Of a DNA stretch of 54,740 bases, positions 1 to 11,691 are shown piece by piece. The stretch lies in the NCBI GenBank assembly GCA_945876185.1, contig CAMCMZ010000015.1, positions 1-54,740 of the forward strand. Reading direction: 5' to 3'. The stretch is from Candidatus Kuenenia stuttgartensis (GTDB lineage: Bacteria > Planctomycetota > UBA11346). The notes beneath the pieces were generated by a model. That model was given only the letters and a program-made list of their open reading frames with translations, searched no databases and was not told where the DNA came from. Both the position numbers and the translations under genes were made by a program. Positions within the stretch are counted from its first letter, which is position 1, and each line of letters begins with the position of its first letter.

Positions 1-1
1 G

Positions 2-664
2 CAAGAGACGAAAGCCCAGCCGCAGCAGCTTCCGGCCGAACTGGTCGCGCCGGCGGGCTGGCACGCCTTCTGGCATTCGGCGGTGAAGCCGGGCTATTCC
101 AGCGTGGCGATCATCAGCCGCGACAAGCCGGACGAGGTCGTGGCCGGTCTCGGCGACTCGCAGTTCGACGACGAGGGTCGCGTGCTCGCGGTGCGCTTCG
201 GCTCGCTCGTCGCGATCACTGCCTACTTCCCCAACAGTCAGGACGGCGGCAAACGGCTCGACTACAAGCTCGGCTTCACCGCCGCGCTGGAAAGCTACCT
301 CGCCGCCTGGCGCGCGCGCGGCCACGGCACGTTGCTGCTAGGCGATTACAACATCGCGCACCAGCCGATCGACCTCGCGCGGCCGAAGGAAAATGAGAAG
401 AACGCCGGCTACCTGCCGGAAGAACGCGCCTGGCTGACGCGCTACCTGGGGCTCGGCTACCGCGACGTCTTCCGCGAGCGCAATCCCGAGGCCACCGGCG
501 CCTACACCTGGTGGACCAACTGGGGCGGGGCCAGGGCGCGCAACATCGGGTGGCGCATCGACTATGCGACGGTGTCGCCCGATCTCGCCGGTCGCGTGCG
601 CTCGGCGACGATCCATCCTGACATCATGGGCAGCGACCACTGCCCGGTGTCGATTGATTTGTAG
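2..664 (+). CDS. xthA: Exodeoxyribonuclease III (partial, 5' end outside window)
   Basis: The last 220 residues of an exonuclease III / AP endonuclease of the EEP fold; the frame is open from base 2, so the start lies upstream. Family landmarks are visible: QETKA near the window edge (the metal-binding Glu), KPGYSSVAI, LLGDYNIA (catalytic Asp and Asn), GWRIDY, and the terminal GSDHCPVSI with the catalytic Asp-His pair. Family members are about 255-270 aa, so some 40-50 residues are missing. The enzyme cleaves DNA 5' of abasic sites and degrades 3' ends in base excision repair in the cytoplasm. The internal ATG at position 83 is not a credible start because conserved family sequence precedes it. 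Confidence 0.95.
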   Translation, partial: QETKAQPQQLPAELVAPAGWHAFWHSAVKPGYSSVAIISRDKPDEVVAGLGDSQFDDEGRVLAVRFGSLVAITAYFPNSQDGGKRLDYKLGFTAALESYLAAWRARGHGTLLLGDYNIAHQPIDLARPKENEKNAGYLPEERAWLTRYLGLGYRDVFRERNPEATGAYTWWTNWGGARARNIGWRIDYATVSPDLAGRVRSATIHPDIMGSDHCPVSIDL

Positions 665-769
665 GGGCTGGATCAGTCACGAAGTCTGATGCTCGCCTGG
701 TCAGCCGGGCTCGGCTATCATCCACTATCATCCGGACCATTGGCTTGCTGCCGGGGCACGCGACGCATC

Positions 770-3007
770 ATGTCAGCCATGATCCTTCGCACCTTCGGCC
801 TCATCTGCTTGATGGTCACCATCCTTGTTGCTGGCGAGGATCCGGTTGCCTTGGTCGCTGACATCGCGGTCGCCCACGGAATGCCGGATGCGCGTGGAGC
901 GCAGCTCTTCACCGGCGACCTGGTGGTGCGTTGGAAGAAGGCCGATCACGCGGCGGTGACCCGGCGTCTCGACAGCAGTGACTGGAGCGGCACCGATGAC
1001 CTTCGGACCAGGGTGGTCGGTGGGACGCATCTGCGTTGCCGTGACGGGACCTGGTGGATGCTCAGGTTCCGCACCTGGTTCAACCCAGGATTCCCAGTCG
1101 ATATCGACTCCGGCATGGTCCGGCCGGCGGAACCGGGGATCCTCACCGGTGATGCGGCCGTGGGGCTGTCTCGGGCGACCACCAAGGACGACCAGGCGGA
1201 TTTCGCTCGCAGTTTGGCTGCCTGGTTCCGACCCGAGGATCGCGCGGATGCCGGACTGGCAGACTGTCACACGTTCCATGTCGCCAATCAGGGCTGGGGG
1301 AATCACCACCTGATCCTCACCCTGATCACCGCCCGGCTGGGCACGGTCCCCGATCCCCGCCTGGTTCCCAACCTCCGGGTCCTGGTCGCCTGGCACCCGG
1401 ACTGGATCCTGCCGATTCCCCCACCGCTCCTCGCCGATCGGCCGAAACCCCAGCCGCCAGCAATACCTGAGGACAGGCAGATCCATGAATTCCCGCCTGA
1501 TGCCGACGGCAGGCGTCCTTATCCGGCGTTGACCTGGTTCGGGAAGCTGGTTCTGCCCGACGCCGGGCGGGCGCTGCGCATCGCTACCGCGGGCTGGTTC
1601 ACCGAAGAAATGCGCCGCGGTGATCGCATCCCCGCAGCCCGTTGCGCCGCGGCCATCCGCGCCCTGGTCGGCGAGGACGCCGAGGCGATCGTGGTCGAGG
1701 CGGCGGTGCGCGCCGGGCGCGAGGCGATCCCGGCCGATCCGCCACCGCCTGGCAGCGACCTGGCGGAACAGGTGCGCCGCTGGAATCCCGAACATTCCGG
1801 CACTGATCGCTGGCGTCCAGCAAGCTCCGACCTGGCGAAGCTCGCCGAGCTGCTGCCAGACGAGCGGCCGGCGCGGGCGCTGGCCCGGCTGGAACCATGC
1901 ACCATCGGCGATGCCGCCCTGCTCGCGATGATGAAGGCGCTCGGCGCCGACCCGCGCCAGTTGGCGGGCGTGGATCCCGGACTGCCCTGGACGCGGTCGC
2001 AGCGGCGACGCTCGGCAACGGCGATCCAGGCTTGGCTGGCCAAGCGCGGTGGCGAAGGCGGTCCGGTTGATGCATCCGCCGATCTCGTTCGTCTGCCGGT
2101 GGGCGACCTGATCGAGGCCCTGTGGCGGCGTCCCGAACCTGAACGCCGCAAGGCCCTGACCAGTCTGGCCGCAACCTGGCAGAAGGGACCGCCGTCCGAC
2201 CTCAATCTGCGCCATGTCCGCGGGTTCCTGGCGGTGATCGGCAACCACCCGACGGCCAGCGCGGCAGTGCGGAGTTGGCCGGCCAAAGGAGAGCTGCGTC
2301 CTGCCCTGGCGGTGTGGCTGGCTCGCCATGGCGATCCGGCCGCCCTCACCGCCCTGATGGCTGAGGCCCTGCAACCGCTGACGGCAAACGAAAAGACACT
2401 CGTCGCCCTGCGCGAAGGCGAGCCCGAACCCCAGACCCGACTGGCCGAAGAACGCGCCCAGCGACCGGCAGCGCTGCTGCGCTTTGCCGGCGAGTGGATG
2501 GAACCGGCAAGCCTCGACCTCATCGTCGCCAGATTGGCCGGTCCAACCGACGATCCCATGGTACGATGGCTGATCGTTGCCACCGCCGGGGGCGAAACGA
2601 CCTCGCCCGAAGACATCGTTCCCTTGTGGGGGGATCCCCACACTCGTCCGAGTTCGCCCGCCTGGGGCAACGTGATCCGCCGCACCGCCCTGATTGGCCT
2701 GGCCGACCAGCGGCCGGTCGGCCCGATCGACGATGAACGAAACGGAAATGGAGTCATCGAATTGATGCTTCCACCAGCACGCTTCCGCTTCACCTCGGCG
2801 AAAGTCCAACGCAGTGCCCAGGTTCCCGTCCGGGTCGCAGATCTGACCGCGGCGACGGTGATCGACCAGGCGGCATTGCTGCACCTGGGCACCATGAATT
2901 TCAGCCTCGACCTCGGCGCCAGTACCACCGAACGGGATCTCTGCATCGCTGAGGTACGAAAAAGGCTGGAGCAGACGCTTCCGTCGAGCGGGAAGCCGGC
3001 GCGCTAA
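770..3007 (+). CDS. Secreted protein of unknown function, 745 aa
   Basis: Not recognised. The frame is open from 689, but the ATG at 770 (or 779) places a signal peptide at the N-terminus: basic residues, then a hydrophobic run FGLICLMVTILVAG followed by EDP. The mature part starts with a Trp-rich segment of roughly 170 residues, then has a Pro-rich stretch (about residues 215-235), then a long Ala/Leu/Arg-rich helical region that may be degenerate HEAT-like repeats. No catalytic motif is evident. It probably acts in the periplasm or at the envelope. A long open frame exists on the opposite strand, but its product is Arg/Gly/Gln-rich and looks like a shadow. The next gene, AraC-type, is convergent. 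Confidence 0.6.
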   Translation: MSAMILRTFGLICLMVTILVAGEDPVALVADIAVAHGMPDARGAQLFTGDLVVRWKKADHAAVTRRLDSSDWSGTDDLRTRVVGGTHLRCRDGTWWMLRFRTWFNPGFPVDIDSGMVRPAEPGILTGDAAVGLSRATTKDDQADFARSLAAWFRPEDRADAGLADCHTFHVANQGWGNHHLILTLITARLGTVPDPRLVPNLRVLVAWHPDWILPIPPPLLADRPKPQPPAIPEDRQIHEFPPDADGRRPYPALTWFGKLVLPDAGRALRIATAGWFTEEMRRGDRIPAARCAAAIRALVGEDAEAIVVEAAVRAGREAIPADPPPPGSDLAEQVRRWNPEHSGTDRWRPASSDLAKLAELLPDERPARALARLEPCTIGDAALLAMMKALGADPRQLAGVDPGLPWTRSQRRRSATAIQAWLAKRGGEGGPVDASADLVRLPVGDLIEALWRRPEPERRKALTSLAATWQKGPPSDLNLRHVRGFLAVIGNHPTASAAVRSWPAKGELRPALAVWLARHGDPAALTALMAEALQPLTANEKTLVALREGEPEPQTRLAEERAQRPAALLRFAGEWMEPASLDLIVARLAGPTDDPMVRWLIVATAGGETTSPEDIVPLWGDPHTRPSSPAWGNVIRRTALIGLADQRPVGPIDDERNGNGVIELMLPPARFRFTSAKVQRSAQVPVRVADLTAATVIDQAALLHLGTMNFSLDLGASTTERDLCIAEVRKRLEQTLPSSGKPAR

Positions 3008-3379
3008 CGAACATCGGTTCATCGGTTTAGGTGACGACCTTCATCCCTGGTTCAGCCTGAGGCCGTACCGCGCAGCCTGCTCGCGTCAGTACGCCGCACC
3101 GGTGCCGAGCAAGGTCAGGTAGTCGCCGGCCATGACCGGGTTCATGCCGGCGGCGAGGGCCTCGTGCAGGCGGTCGCCGATGACGGCCTCCTTGTCACCG
3201 GCGGCGAGCAGGTTCGGCTCGGACAGGACGTGGCGGAACCTGGGAGCGTAAGCAGATACAAGCTGGTTGGCTGGGATCGCCCGTCGTTTTCGCTGGAATA
3301 CGCCGATAAATCCGGGCTTTTCCGGCGTGGACCGGGTAGGCTCGCCGTTGCCGTCATGGCTCAGGTTATCGGCGCGGAT
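3008..3379 (-). pseudogene. Intergenic stretch with possible biotin-synthase-like C-terminal remnant
   Basis: Directly downstream of, and in the same frame as, the AraC stop codon, the reverse strand stays open for about 97 codons and ends at a TGA at 3086-3088. It has no good start codon. The last part reads like the C-terminal end of a BioB-type radical SAM protein: SEPNLLAAGDKEAV, then LHEALAAGMNP, then AGDYLTLLG. I see no radical SAM cysteines. It is most simply a gene relic, or readthrough sequence. The similarity was judged by eye and is weak. No promoter or RNA structure is evident elsewhere in the stretch. Confidence 0.27.
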
Positions 3380-4264
3380 TCATTCCCGCCGCGTCCGCTT
3401 CGCCCAGGTCGCCGGTGGACAGCCGATGACGGTGCGGAACTGGCGGCTGAACAGGCGGTGGTCCGCGTAGCCGAGCCTGGCAGCCACCTGATCCGGGGAC
3501 TGGCCATCCGCGAGCAGCGCACAGGCCAGCCGGATGCGTTCGCGTACGATCCAGGTCCGGGGCGGATAATCGGTCGCCCGGCGGATCAGGCGGGTGGCCC
3601 AGTCGAGGCCCAGGCCGAGACGGCGGGCGAGATCGTGCGGAGTCACCGTGCCGGGATGGCGGCGGATGACCTCGCCCAGTTCTGCGACCTGATCCTGCGA
3701 CAGGCCGCCCGGTTCGCCGGTGGTACCCAGCACGGCCAGGCAGAAGGCGCGGGTCAGGCAGGACAGCAGCGTCGCATCGCCATGCGGCAGCTCATTGGCG
3801 ATGAGGTCGGCGAGGCTTTCGCGAGTAGCGTCCATCGGGAACAGACGCGGCGCGCGCGACCAGGCGACAGCGCGGCCGTAGGCTCGCACCGTGAAGCGGA
3901 ACCGCGCCAGGAGCAGCTTACCAGGCCCGATCGCACAGCAGCGGAAGTTCAGATACGGTGGGAGGATGAAGGCGTGCCCGGGACCGAGCTCCGCCGCCGC
4001 AGACCTCGACGGTTCCGGATCGGGGGCTGCGGCGCCGAAGGGCAACCATTCGACCCGGCAGGCTCCTCTGCGAACGATGTAGCACAGGTGCTCGGCCAGC
4101 CGGATACCGCCGGTGTCCCAGGTCCGGTCCTGATGCATGCGCATGCGCGGGAAGCCGCCATCGCAGGGGACTATCTGCGTTGCGGGTTCGCGCAGGAGCG
4201 CGGCGAAGGCCTGGTCGTCGTGCACGAGCAGGTCGGACGGGACCGGAGGATCCTGCGTCGGCAT
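3380..4264 (-). CDS. AraC-family transcriptional regulator
   Basis: A 294-aa protein from the ATG at 4264. An upstream in-frame start at 4384 would overlap the divergent FAD gene and lies beyond the family's normal N-terminus. Residues about 1-170 form a cupin-like sensory domain (GHAFILPPYLNFR resembles the family's PG-x-x-hh-x-P pattern). The C-terminal 100 residues are a double helix-turn-helix: LARRLGLGLDWATRLIRRAT, then the second HTH VAARLGYADHRLFSRQFR ending in GCPPATW, the AraC signature. It is divergent from the FAD oxidoreductase with an 86-bp gap. By analogy with other AraC genes it may regulate that neighbour in response to a sugar-like ligand; that is an inference. A long forward open frame over the same DNA is a shadow. 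Confidence 0.9.
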   Translation of the reverse strand: MPTQDPPVPSDLLVHDDQAFAALLREPATQIVPCDGGFPRMRMHQDRTWDTGGIRLAEHLCYIVRRGACRVEWLPFGAAAPDPEPSRSAAAELGPGHAFILPPYLNFRCCAIGPGKLLLARFRFTVRAYGRAVAWSRAPRLFPMDATRESLADLIANELPHGDATLLSCLTRAFCLAVLGTTGEPGGLSQDQVAELGEVIRRHPGTVTPHDLARRLGLGLDWATRLIRRATDYPPRTWIVRERIRLACALLADGQSPDQVAARLGYADHRLFSRQFRTVIGCPPATWAKRTRRE

Positions 4265-4350
4265 GGCAGCAGGTTCGATGCGTCCGGTCTGGTGCAAGCC
4301 GCCCACGGTCCAGGCGGATGAAGTGGGACGAGAAGGGGTATCCTGCCGGT
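4265..4350. promoter_or_regulatory. Divergent intergenic region, likely AraC-controlled promoters
   Basis: The 86 bp between the divergent AraC regulator and FAD oxidoreductase starts must hold both promoters. The only clear signal is a purine-rich AGAAGGGG about 12 nt before the ATG at 4351, which supports that start for the oxidoreductase. No convincing -35/-10 pair or operator repeat was seen. Confidence 0.4.
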
Positions 4351-6696
4351 ATGATTCCCACCCGTCCGACCAGCGATCTTCCACCCCTCATTCGCGATGC
4401 CGGCGGCCCGGCCGGGCGGCAACCGCGACGCGAGGACCTCCACGCCGACTTCGTCGTGGTCGGTGGCGGAGCGGCCGGGTGCTGCGCTGCGATCGCGGCC
4501 GCCCGCGCCGGACTGTCCACCGTGCTGGTCCAGGATCGGCCGGTGCTGGGCGGCAACGCCTCCAGCGAGGTGCGCCTGTGGCTGCTCGGGGCGACCTGCC
4601 ACATGGGCTCGAACAATCGGTTTGCCCGCGAAGGCGGCATCATCGGCGAAATCTTCGTCGAGAACCTCTGGCGCAACAAGGAGGGCAATCCGCTCATCTT
4701 CGACACCATCCTGCTCGAATGGGTGGTGCGCGAACTGCGCCTGCGGCTGCTCCTGAACACCACGGTTCATTCCGCCACCACTGATCCAATCGACGGACGG
4801 ATCATCGGGGTCGACGCGTTCTGCGCCCAGAACAGCACGGCGTACCGCATCGAGGCACCGCTCTTCTGTGACAGTTCCGGCGACGGGATCCTGGGATTCT
4901 GCTCCGGCGCGCCCTTCCGCATGGGGGCCGAGGCGAGGACGGAGTTCAGCGAGGCCAACGCCCCAGGTGGCGAGTTCGGCCGGCTACTCGGGCATTCGCT
5001 GTATTTCTATAGCAAGGATGTGGGCAAGCCGGTGGCCTTCGTACCGCCGTCCTTCGCCCTGGGCGACATCACCGCCATCCCGCGCTGGCGCCATTTCGAC
5101 AGCTCCACCCAGGGATGCCGCTTGTGGTGGATCGAGTGGGGCGGCCGCTTCGACACGGTGCACGACACCGAGTCGATCAAATGGGAACTCTGGAAAGTCG
5201 TCTACGGCGTGTGGAACCACATCAAGAACAGCGGGCGCTTCCCCGAGGCCGCCAACCTGGTTCTGGAATGGGTCGGCCACATCCCGGGCAAACGGGAAAG
5301 CCGCCGCTTCGAAGGCCCCCACATCCTGACCCAGCAGGACGTGGTCGAGCGTCGCGCCCACGCCGACGTGGTCGCGCACGGCGGCTGGTCGATCGATCTC
5401 CATCCCGCCGATGGCGTCTACAGCGAACGGTCAGGCAGTTACCACCTCCAATCCAAGTCGGTCTACGGCATCCCGTACCGCTGCTATTATTCGCGCACTG
5501 TCCCAAACCTCTTCCTGGCCGGACGGATCATCTCGACAACGCACGTGGCTTTCGGTACCACCCGGGTGATGGCGACCTGCGCCGTCGGCGGCCAGGCGGT
5601 CGGCACTGCGGTGGCGCTCTGCCGCGAACGCGGCGTGGCGCCGGCGGGGATCAGCGCGGATCCGGCCCTGGTGCGCGAACTCCAGCGCCGGCTGCTGCGT
5701 GCCGGCCAGTACCTGCCCGGCATCGCGCTGCATGAGGACGACGATCTTGCGCAGCGGGCGGCCATCCACGCCAGCAGCACCCTCGCCCTGCACGAGCTGC
5801 CAGCAGATGGCCCGTGGCTATCGCTGAAGGTGGTCCAGGCACAGATGCTGCCCTGGACGGGCGGGCGATTCCCGGCGGTGTCGTTCCCGGTGTGCTCGCC
5901 CGGCCCATGTACGATCCGGGTCGAACTTCGGGTCAGCGAAAGGCGGGACGAGCACACCCCGGAGGTCGTCCTGGCCTCGCGCACGATCAGCCTGCCCGGT
6001 GGCGAGCACACCCTCGAACCGGTCAACTTCGCAGCCGACGTCGATGGCCCGCGTTTCGTCTGGGTCACGGTGCAGGGCCCGGTCGACGTGGAGGTGCGGA
6101 CCAGCGAACAACGCATCACCAGCCTGCTGGCCCTGCAACTCAGCCAATGGCACATTGACAGGAAGGGCGGGCACCAGTTGGTGCAACGCCACCTCGGCGG
6201 CGAGGACTTCGAAATCTGGGTGCCACAGCGCCGCCCTGAGGGACGAAATCTCGCCTTGCGCCTTTCCCCGCCGCTGGCTGCTTTTGCCCCGGTGCACCTG
6301 ATCAACGGGGTGGCGCGACCGATGGCCGGCAGCAATGCCTGGGTCGCGGATTGGCGCGACCCGGCCCCGGCGGTGACATTTTCCTGGGCCGCTGCGCAGA
6401 CCATCCGGCGCATCGAGATCGCCTGCGATGTCGATTTCGACCACGCCATGGAAACCGTCCAGATGGGCCACCCGGAAAACGCGGTGCCGTTCTGCGCCCG
6501 CACCCTGGTGGTGCGTGACGGAGCCGGCAGGGAACTGGCCCGGGTCAGCGACAACCACCAGGCCGAACTCGTCATCGACCTGCCGGCGCCGGCCATCGTT
6601 GACCGCCTGACCATTGCGGTCGAACGCATGCATGGGCAGGTGCCGGCGGCACTCCTGGCGGTGCGGATCTTTGCGGCCATCCAGCCTGCCACCTGA
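4351..6696 (+). CDS. FAD-dependent oxidoreductase (FAD_oxidored family)
   Basis: A 781-aa protein. Near residue 35 is a Rossmann dinucleotide fold: FVVVGGGAAGCCAA, then the acidic/arginine segment VQDRPVLGGNASSE. The GGNASSE motif followed by GATCHMGSNNRFAREGG is typical of PF12831-type FAD oxidoreductases, which are abundant in Planctomycetota, Lentisphaerota and Verrucomicrobiota. A second flavin-contact region GRIISTTHVAFGTTRVMATC lies around residues 390-410. The last 280 residues look like beta-sandwich modules, possibly carbohydrate-binding. The real substrate is unknown; in these phyla such genes often sit with glycan catabolism. No signal peptide is seen. The frame is open upstream to 4180, but the ATG at 4351 has a purine-rich upstream element. 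Confidence 0.88.
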   Translation: MIPTRPTSDLPPLIRDAGGPAGRQPRREDLHADFVVVGGGAAGCCAAIAAARAGLSTVLVQDRPVLGGNASSEVRLWLLGATCHMGSNNRFAREGGIIGEIFVENLWRNKEGNPLIFDTILLEWVVRELRLRLLLNTTVHSATTDPIDGRIIGVDAFCAQNSTAYRIEAPLFCDSSGDGILGFCSGAPFRMGAEARTEFSEANAPGGEFGRLLGHSLYFYSKDVGKPVAFVPPSFALGDITAIPRWRHFDSSTQGCRLWWIEWGGRFDTVHDTESIKWELWKVVYGVWNHIKNSGRFPEAANLVLEWVGHIPGKRESRRFEGPHILTQQDVVERRAHADVVAHGGWSIDLHPADGVYSERSGSYHLQSKSVYGIPYRCYYSRTVPNLFLAGRIISTTHVAFGTTRVMATCAVGGQAVGTAVALCRERGVAPAGISADPALVRELQRRLLRAGQYLPGIALHEDDDLAQRAAIHASSTLALHELPADGPWLSLKVVQAQMLPWTGGRFPAVSFPVCSPGPCTIRVELRVSERRDEHTPEVVLASRTISLPGGEHTLEPVNFAADVDGPRFVWVTVQGPVDVEVRTSEQRITSLLALQLSQWHIDRKGGHQLVQRHLGGEDFEIWVPQRRPEGRNLALRLSPPLAAFAPVHLINGVARPMAGSNAWVADWRDPAPAVTFSWAAAQTIRRIEIACDVDFDHAMETVQMGHPENAVPFCARTLVVRDGAGRELARVSDNHQAELVIDLPAPAIVDRLTIAVERMHGQVPAALLAVRIFAAIQPAT

Positions 6697-6704
6697 TTGC
6701 CACG

Positions 6705-6760
6705 GCTTGGAAATCCCGGAGTCCGCCGGAGCAGGCAGCCCGCAGGGGCCAAGCCAGCCC
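6705..6760 (+). terminator. Possible hairpin after the FAD oxidoreductase gene
   Basis: A 7-bp inverted repeat, GGCTTGG paired with CCAAGCC, starts about 10 nt after the FAD gene stop, with a GC-rich interior that can fold further. There is no U-tract, so termination is only a possibility. The rest of the 172-bp gap before clpB shows no clear promoter. Confidence 0.25.
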
Positions 6761-6868
6761 TTCGGCATGTCGGAATGGCGTGATTTCCAGAGGACCGCAG
6801 GGGATCTGGCAGATTCAACGTGATTCCATTGGTGACTTTCTTGGCATGGCGGATGCATCAGCGATGGC

Positions 6869-9484
<2,616 letters not shown>

Positions 9485-9485
9485 T

Positions 9486-9534
9486 CCGGGCCCTGGTGAT
9501 TCCGCCGATCCGGCTGGCGGCAGGCAGGGCCGGG
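9486..9534. terminator. Bipartite hairpin between convergent clpB and the TonB receptor
   Basis: Nested inverted repeats: an outer arm CCGGGCCCTG (9486-9495) pairs with CAGGGCCGGG (9525-9534) with one mismatch, and an inner arm CCGCC (9502) pairs with GGCGG (9516). It sits between two convergent stop codons, so it may serve both directions. There is no T-run, so it is at best a factor-assisted or weak terminator. Confidence 0.4.
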
Positions 9535-9548
9535 ACGGGGGTGCGGTG

Positions 9549-11597
9549 TCAGAAACGAAGGTTGACCGAACCCCACCACGACCGGCCGGGTTCATAAACC
9601 CGTTGCACGGTCGTGTCGAAGGCGTTGGGTTTGTTGAGGTGCTCGGCGTAATTCTGGTCGGTGAGGTTGTCCACGCCGACCGCGAGTTCTCCGGTGGCGG
9701 ACAAGCGCCAAGTCACGGCGAGATCCAGCACCGCCCAGGCTGGGGTCGGCCCGGCGTCCAGGGCGGATCCGCTGGCCGGATCAGCATCGACCCGGCCTTG
9801 CCGCAGGGCGCCACGTCCGATCGCGCTGGTGGCGAGGGTCTCGGTGGCGTGCCAGCGCAAGAAGACGCGTCCGCTCAGGGGCGGGATCTGCGGCAGGGCC
9901 GCGTGGTTGCCGCGTTCCTCACCCCAGGTCCAACCCGCATCCCCACCCGCGACCAGACCGGGACGGATGGTCCAGGCGGTATCGATCCCAGCCCCCGCCA
10001 AAATCACCTCGGCCGGGCGGTAGATCGAGGCCTGGTCGTTGCTCAGGATGCCCGTCTGGGCCCGGGCGCGATCGCGGCGGATGAAGTCGGACACCCGATC
10101 GAGCCAGACCTCGCCACCCAGATGATCCTGCTCGGCCTGGCGCCATTCGTAGCGGGCCTGGACCTGGTAATGGGTCTCGGCGGTCAGGCTGGGATCGCCG
10201 ATCCAGCGATTCGACGCCGGACTGCCGTTGGCGGCGAGGAAGCGTTCGGTCGGATCAGCCGCGCGCTGGGTGCGCGCAGCCGCCAGGGTCAGGGTGCTGG
10301 CCGACCAGCGGTGATCGAGCCGCACCAACGCGCCGACCAGGGTCTCGCTCCGCGCCGTGGCGGATTCGCCGTAATACATGCGGTAGAGCGCGTCCGGGGA
10401 AAGCGCTGCGCCGGGCGGATCCACTCTGGCGGCATTGGCGCGGCTCTCGACCTGATCGAGGCGCAACGCGGCGGTGCAGGTGAAGCGGTCCACGCTCCAC
10501 GCCCCCTCGACAAAGCCGCCGATCCGGGTCTGGCGCACGTCCGGCCACAGCACCGATTGCAGGGTGGTGGCGCTGGCGGGAGTCGCACCGCTGTACCGGC
10601 GCGCCTCCTGCTGCAGGTCGTCGGCGTCGAGACCCACTGCCCAGGCGACCTGGCCGGGCCGCGATTCGGCCACGATCCGGCCGCCGCTGGTCTCGCTGGT
10701 CGACGGTGCGCGCATGGCCATGCCGGTCTGGGTGCGCAACGAGTAGTTGTCCATCTCGTGCTGGACGTTGGTCGCGTAGAGATCCAGCGCCAGGCGACCG
10801 AGCAGTCCCAGGCCCTGCTGGGAAAAGCGCACCCGCCCGACCTGGCCATCGCTGGACGGCGAATCCATCCCGGCCCCGGGATAGGCCGTGTCACGGGCAG
10901 CGGTCGCATCGTAGGCCACCTCCAGCCGGGTGTTTCCACTCGGCGTCCAGCCGACGGTCCCGCCGCCTTTGACCAGGCGCGAACGGCTGGGCACCGTTCT
11001 TCCCTGGCCATCGGAATAATCGCCGCTGCGTGCGGCCAGGAACGAACCACGCAGGAAGCCGTCCGGAACTCCGACGGCGGCATCGACGGCGGCGCTGCCG
11101 CGCTGGCCGTTGCCGTCATAGCGGCCCTGGACGCTGGCCCGCACCGGTTCGGCCCTGGTGAAGCGCGAGGTCGTCCGGTCGAGCTGGATGGTTCCCGCCA
11201 CCGCTCCGGGCGAACGCAGGCTCAGGCCACCGACCACGACGCGCAGCTCGGTTGCCCCGGCCGGGGCGTAGGTCATGGGGGGATCCATACGGTTGGGGCA
11301 CGCGCCCTGGGGGCAGGCGCCGTCGGTTTCGACCCGCAAGCGGCTACCGGACTGGCCGCGCAACACCGGATCGAGACCGGCCCCGCCCATGCGGATGGCA
11401 CTGAATCCGGGTACCTGGCGCAGCCAGGCCCCGGGATCGGCCTCGGTCGGCGGTGGTGACCGGTCCGGTTCGGCAGGTCGCGGGGCCGTCACGACGATGG
11501 TGGAGGAATCAGGTTGGGCCTCGCCTGCGCTCAGGGTCGAGGCGCAGCACAGCAGGGCAGCGGCACGCACGGCGTACCGCCCAAGGTGGTTGGGCAT
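9549..11597 (-). CDS. TonB-dependent outer-membrane receptor, copper receptor (OprC/NosA) type
   Basis: A 682-aa protein from the ATG at 11597, preceded by GGAAACC. A signal peptide (residues 1-24, AAALLCCASTLSAGEA) is followed by a TonB-box-like STIVVTAP and a plug domain with the segment CPNRMDPPMTY. The NRMDPP motif is characteristic of the copper-receptor family that includes Pseudomonas OprC and NosA. The remainder is a beta-barrel ending in a terminal Phe (VNLRF), as expected for BAM-inserted proteins. The barrel includes extra Cys (GACPQGAC) near the motif. Predicted role: energised uptake of copper, or binding of Cu at the cell surface. It is preceded on the same strand by a small Cys-containing protein, supporting a metal function. 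Confidence 0.88.
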   Translation of the reverse strand: MPNHLGRYAVRAAALLCCASTLSAGEAQPDSSTIVVTAPRPAEPDRSPPPTEADPGAWLRQVPGFSAIRMGGAGLDPVLRGQSGSRLRVETDGACPQGACPNRMDPPMTYAPAGATELRVVVGGLSLRSPGAVAGTIQLDRTTSRFTRAEPVRASVQGRYDGNGQRGSAAVDAAVGVPDGFLRGSFLAARSGDYSDGQGRTVPSRSRLVKGGGTVGWTPSGNTRLEVAYDATAARDTAYPGAGMDSPSSDGQVGRVRFSQQGLGLLGRLALDLYATNVQHEMDNYSLRTQTGMAMRAPSTSETSGGRIVAESRPGQVAWAVGLDADDLQQEARRYSGATPASATTLQSVLWPDVRQTRIGGFVEGAWSVDRFTCTAALRLDQVESRANAARVDPPGAALSPDALYRMYYGESATARSETLVGALVRLDHRWSASTLTLAAARTQRAADPTERFLAANGSPASNRWIGDPSLTAETHYQVQARYEWRQAEQDHLGGEVWLDRVSDFIRRDRARAQTGILSNDQASIYRPAEVILAGAGIDTAWTIRPGLVAGGDAGWTWGEERGNHAALPQIPPLSGRVFLRWHATETLATSAIGRGALRQGRVDADPASGSALDAGPTPAWAVLDLAVTWRLSATGELAVGVDNLTDQNYAEHLNKPNAFDTTVQRVYEPGRSWWGSVNLRF

Positions 11598-11691
11598 GAT
11601 GGTTTCCAGGCGGATCGCAGGGCGATCGGCAGAATAGGAGGGTGGAGACCGGTCCTGGGACCGGTCCTGGGGCAGCGGATTCGGGTGGAAT

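Noticed and set aside
773-3022. Long reverse-strand open frame opposite the 745-aa secreted protein
   Set aside because: Its product is Arg/Gly/Gln-rich with no signal or motif, whereas the forward frame has a signal peptide and Trp-rich mature sequence; typical GC-rich antisense shadow.
3164-4321. 385-codon forward open frame opposite the AraC gene
   Set aside because: The reverse strand encodes a clear AraC double HTH over the same bases.
9546-11459. 637-codon forward open frame opposite the TonB receptor
   Set aside because: The reverse strand has signal peptide, plug motif and a terminal Phe; the forward product is low-complexity Gly/Ala/Arg.
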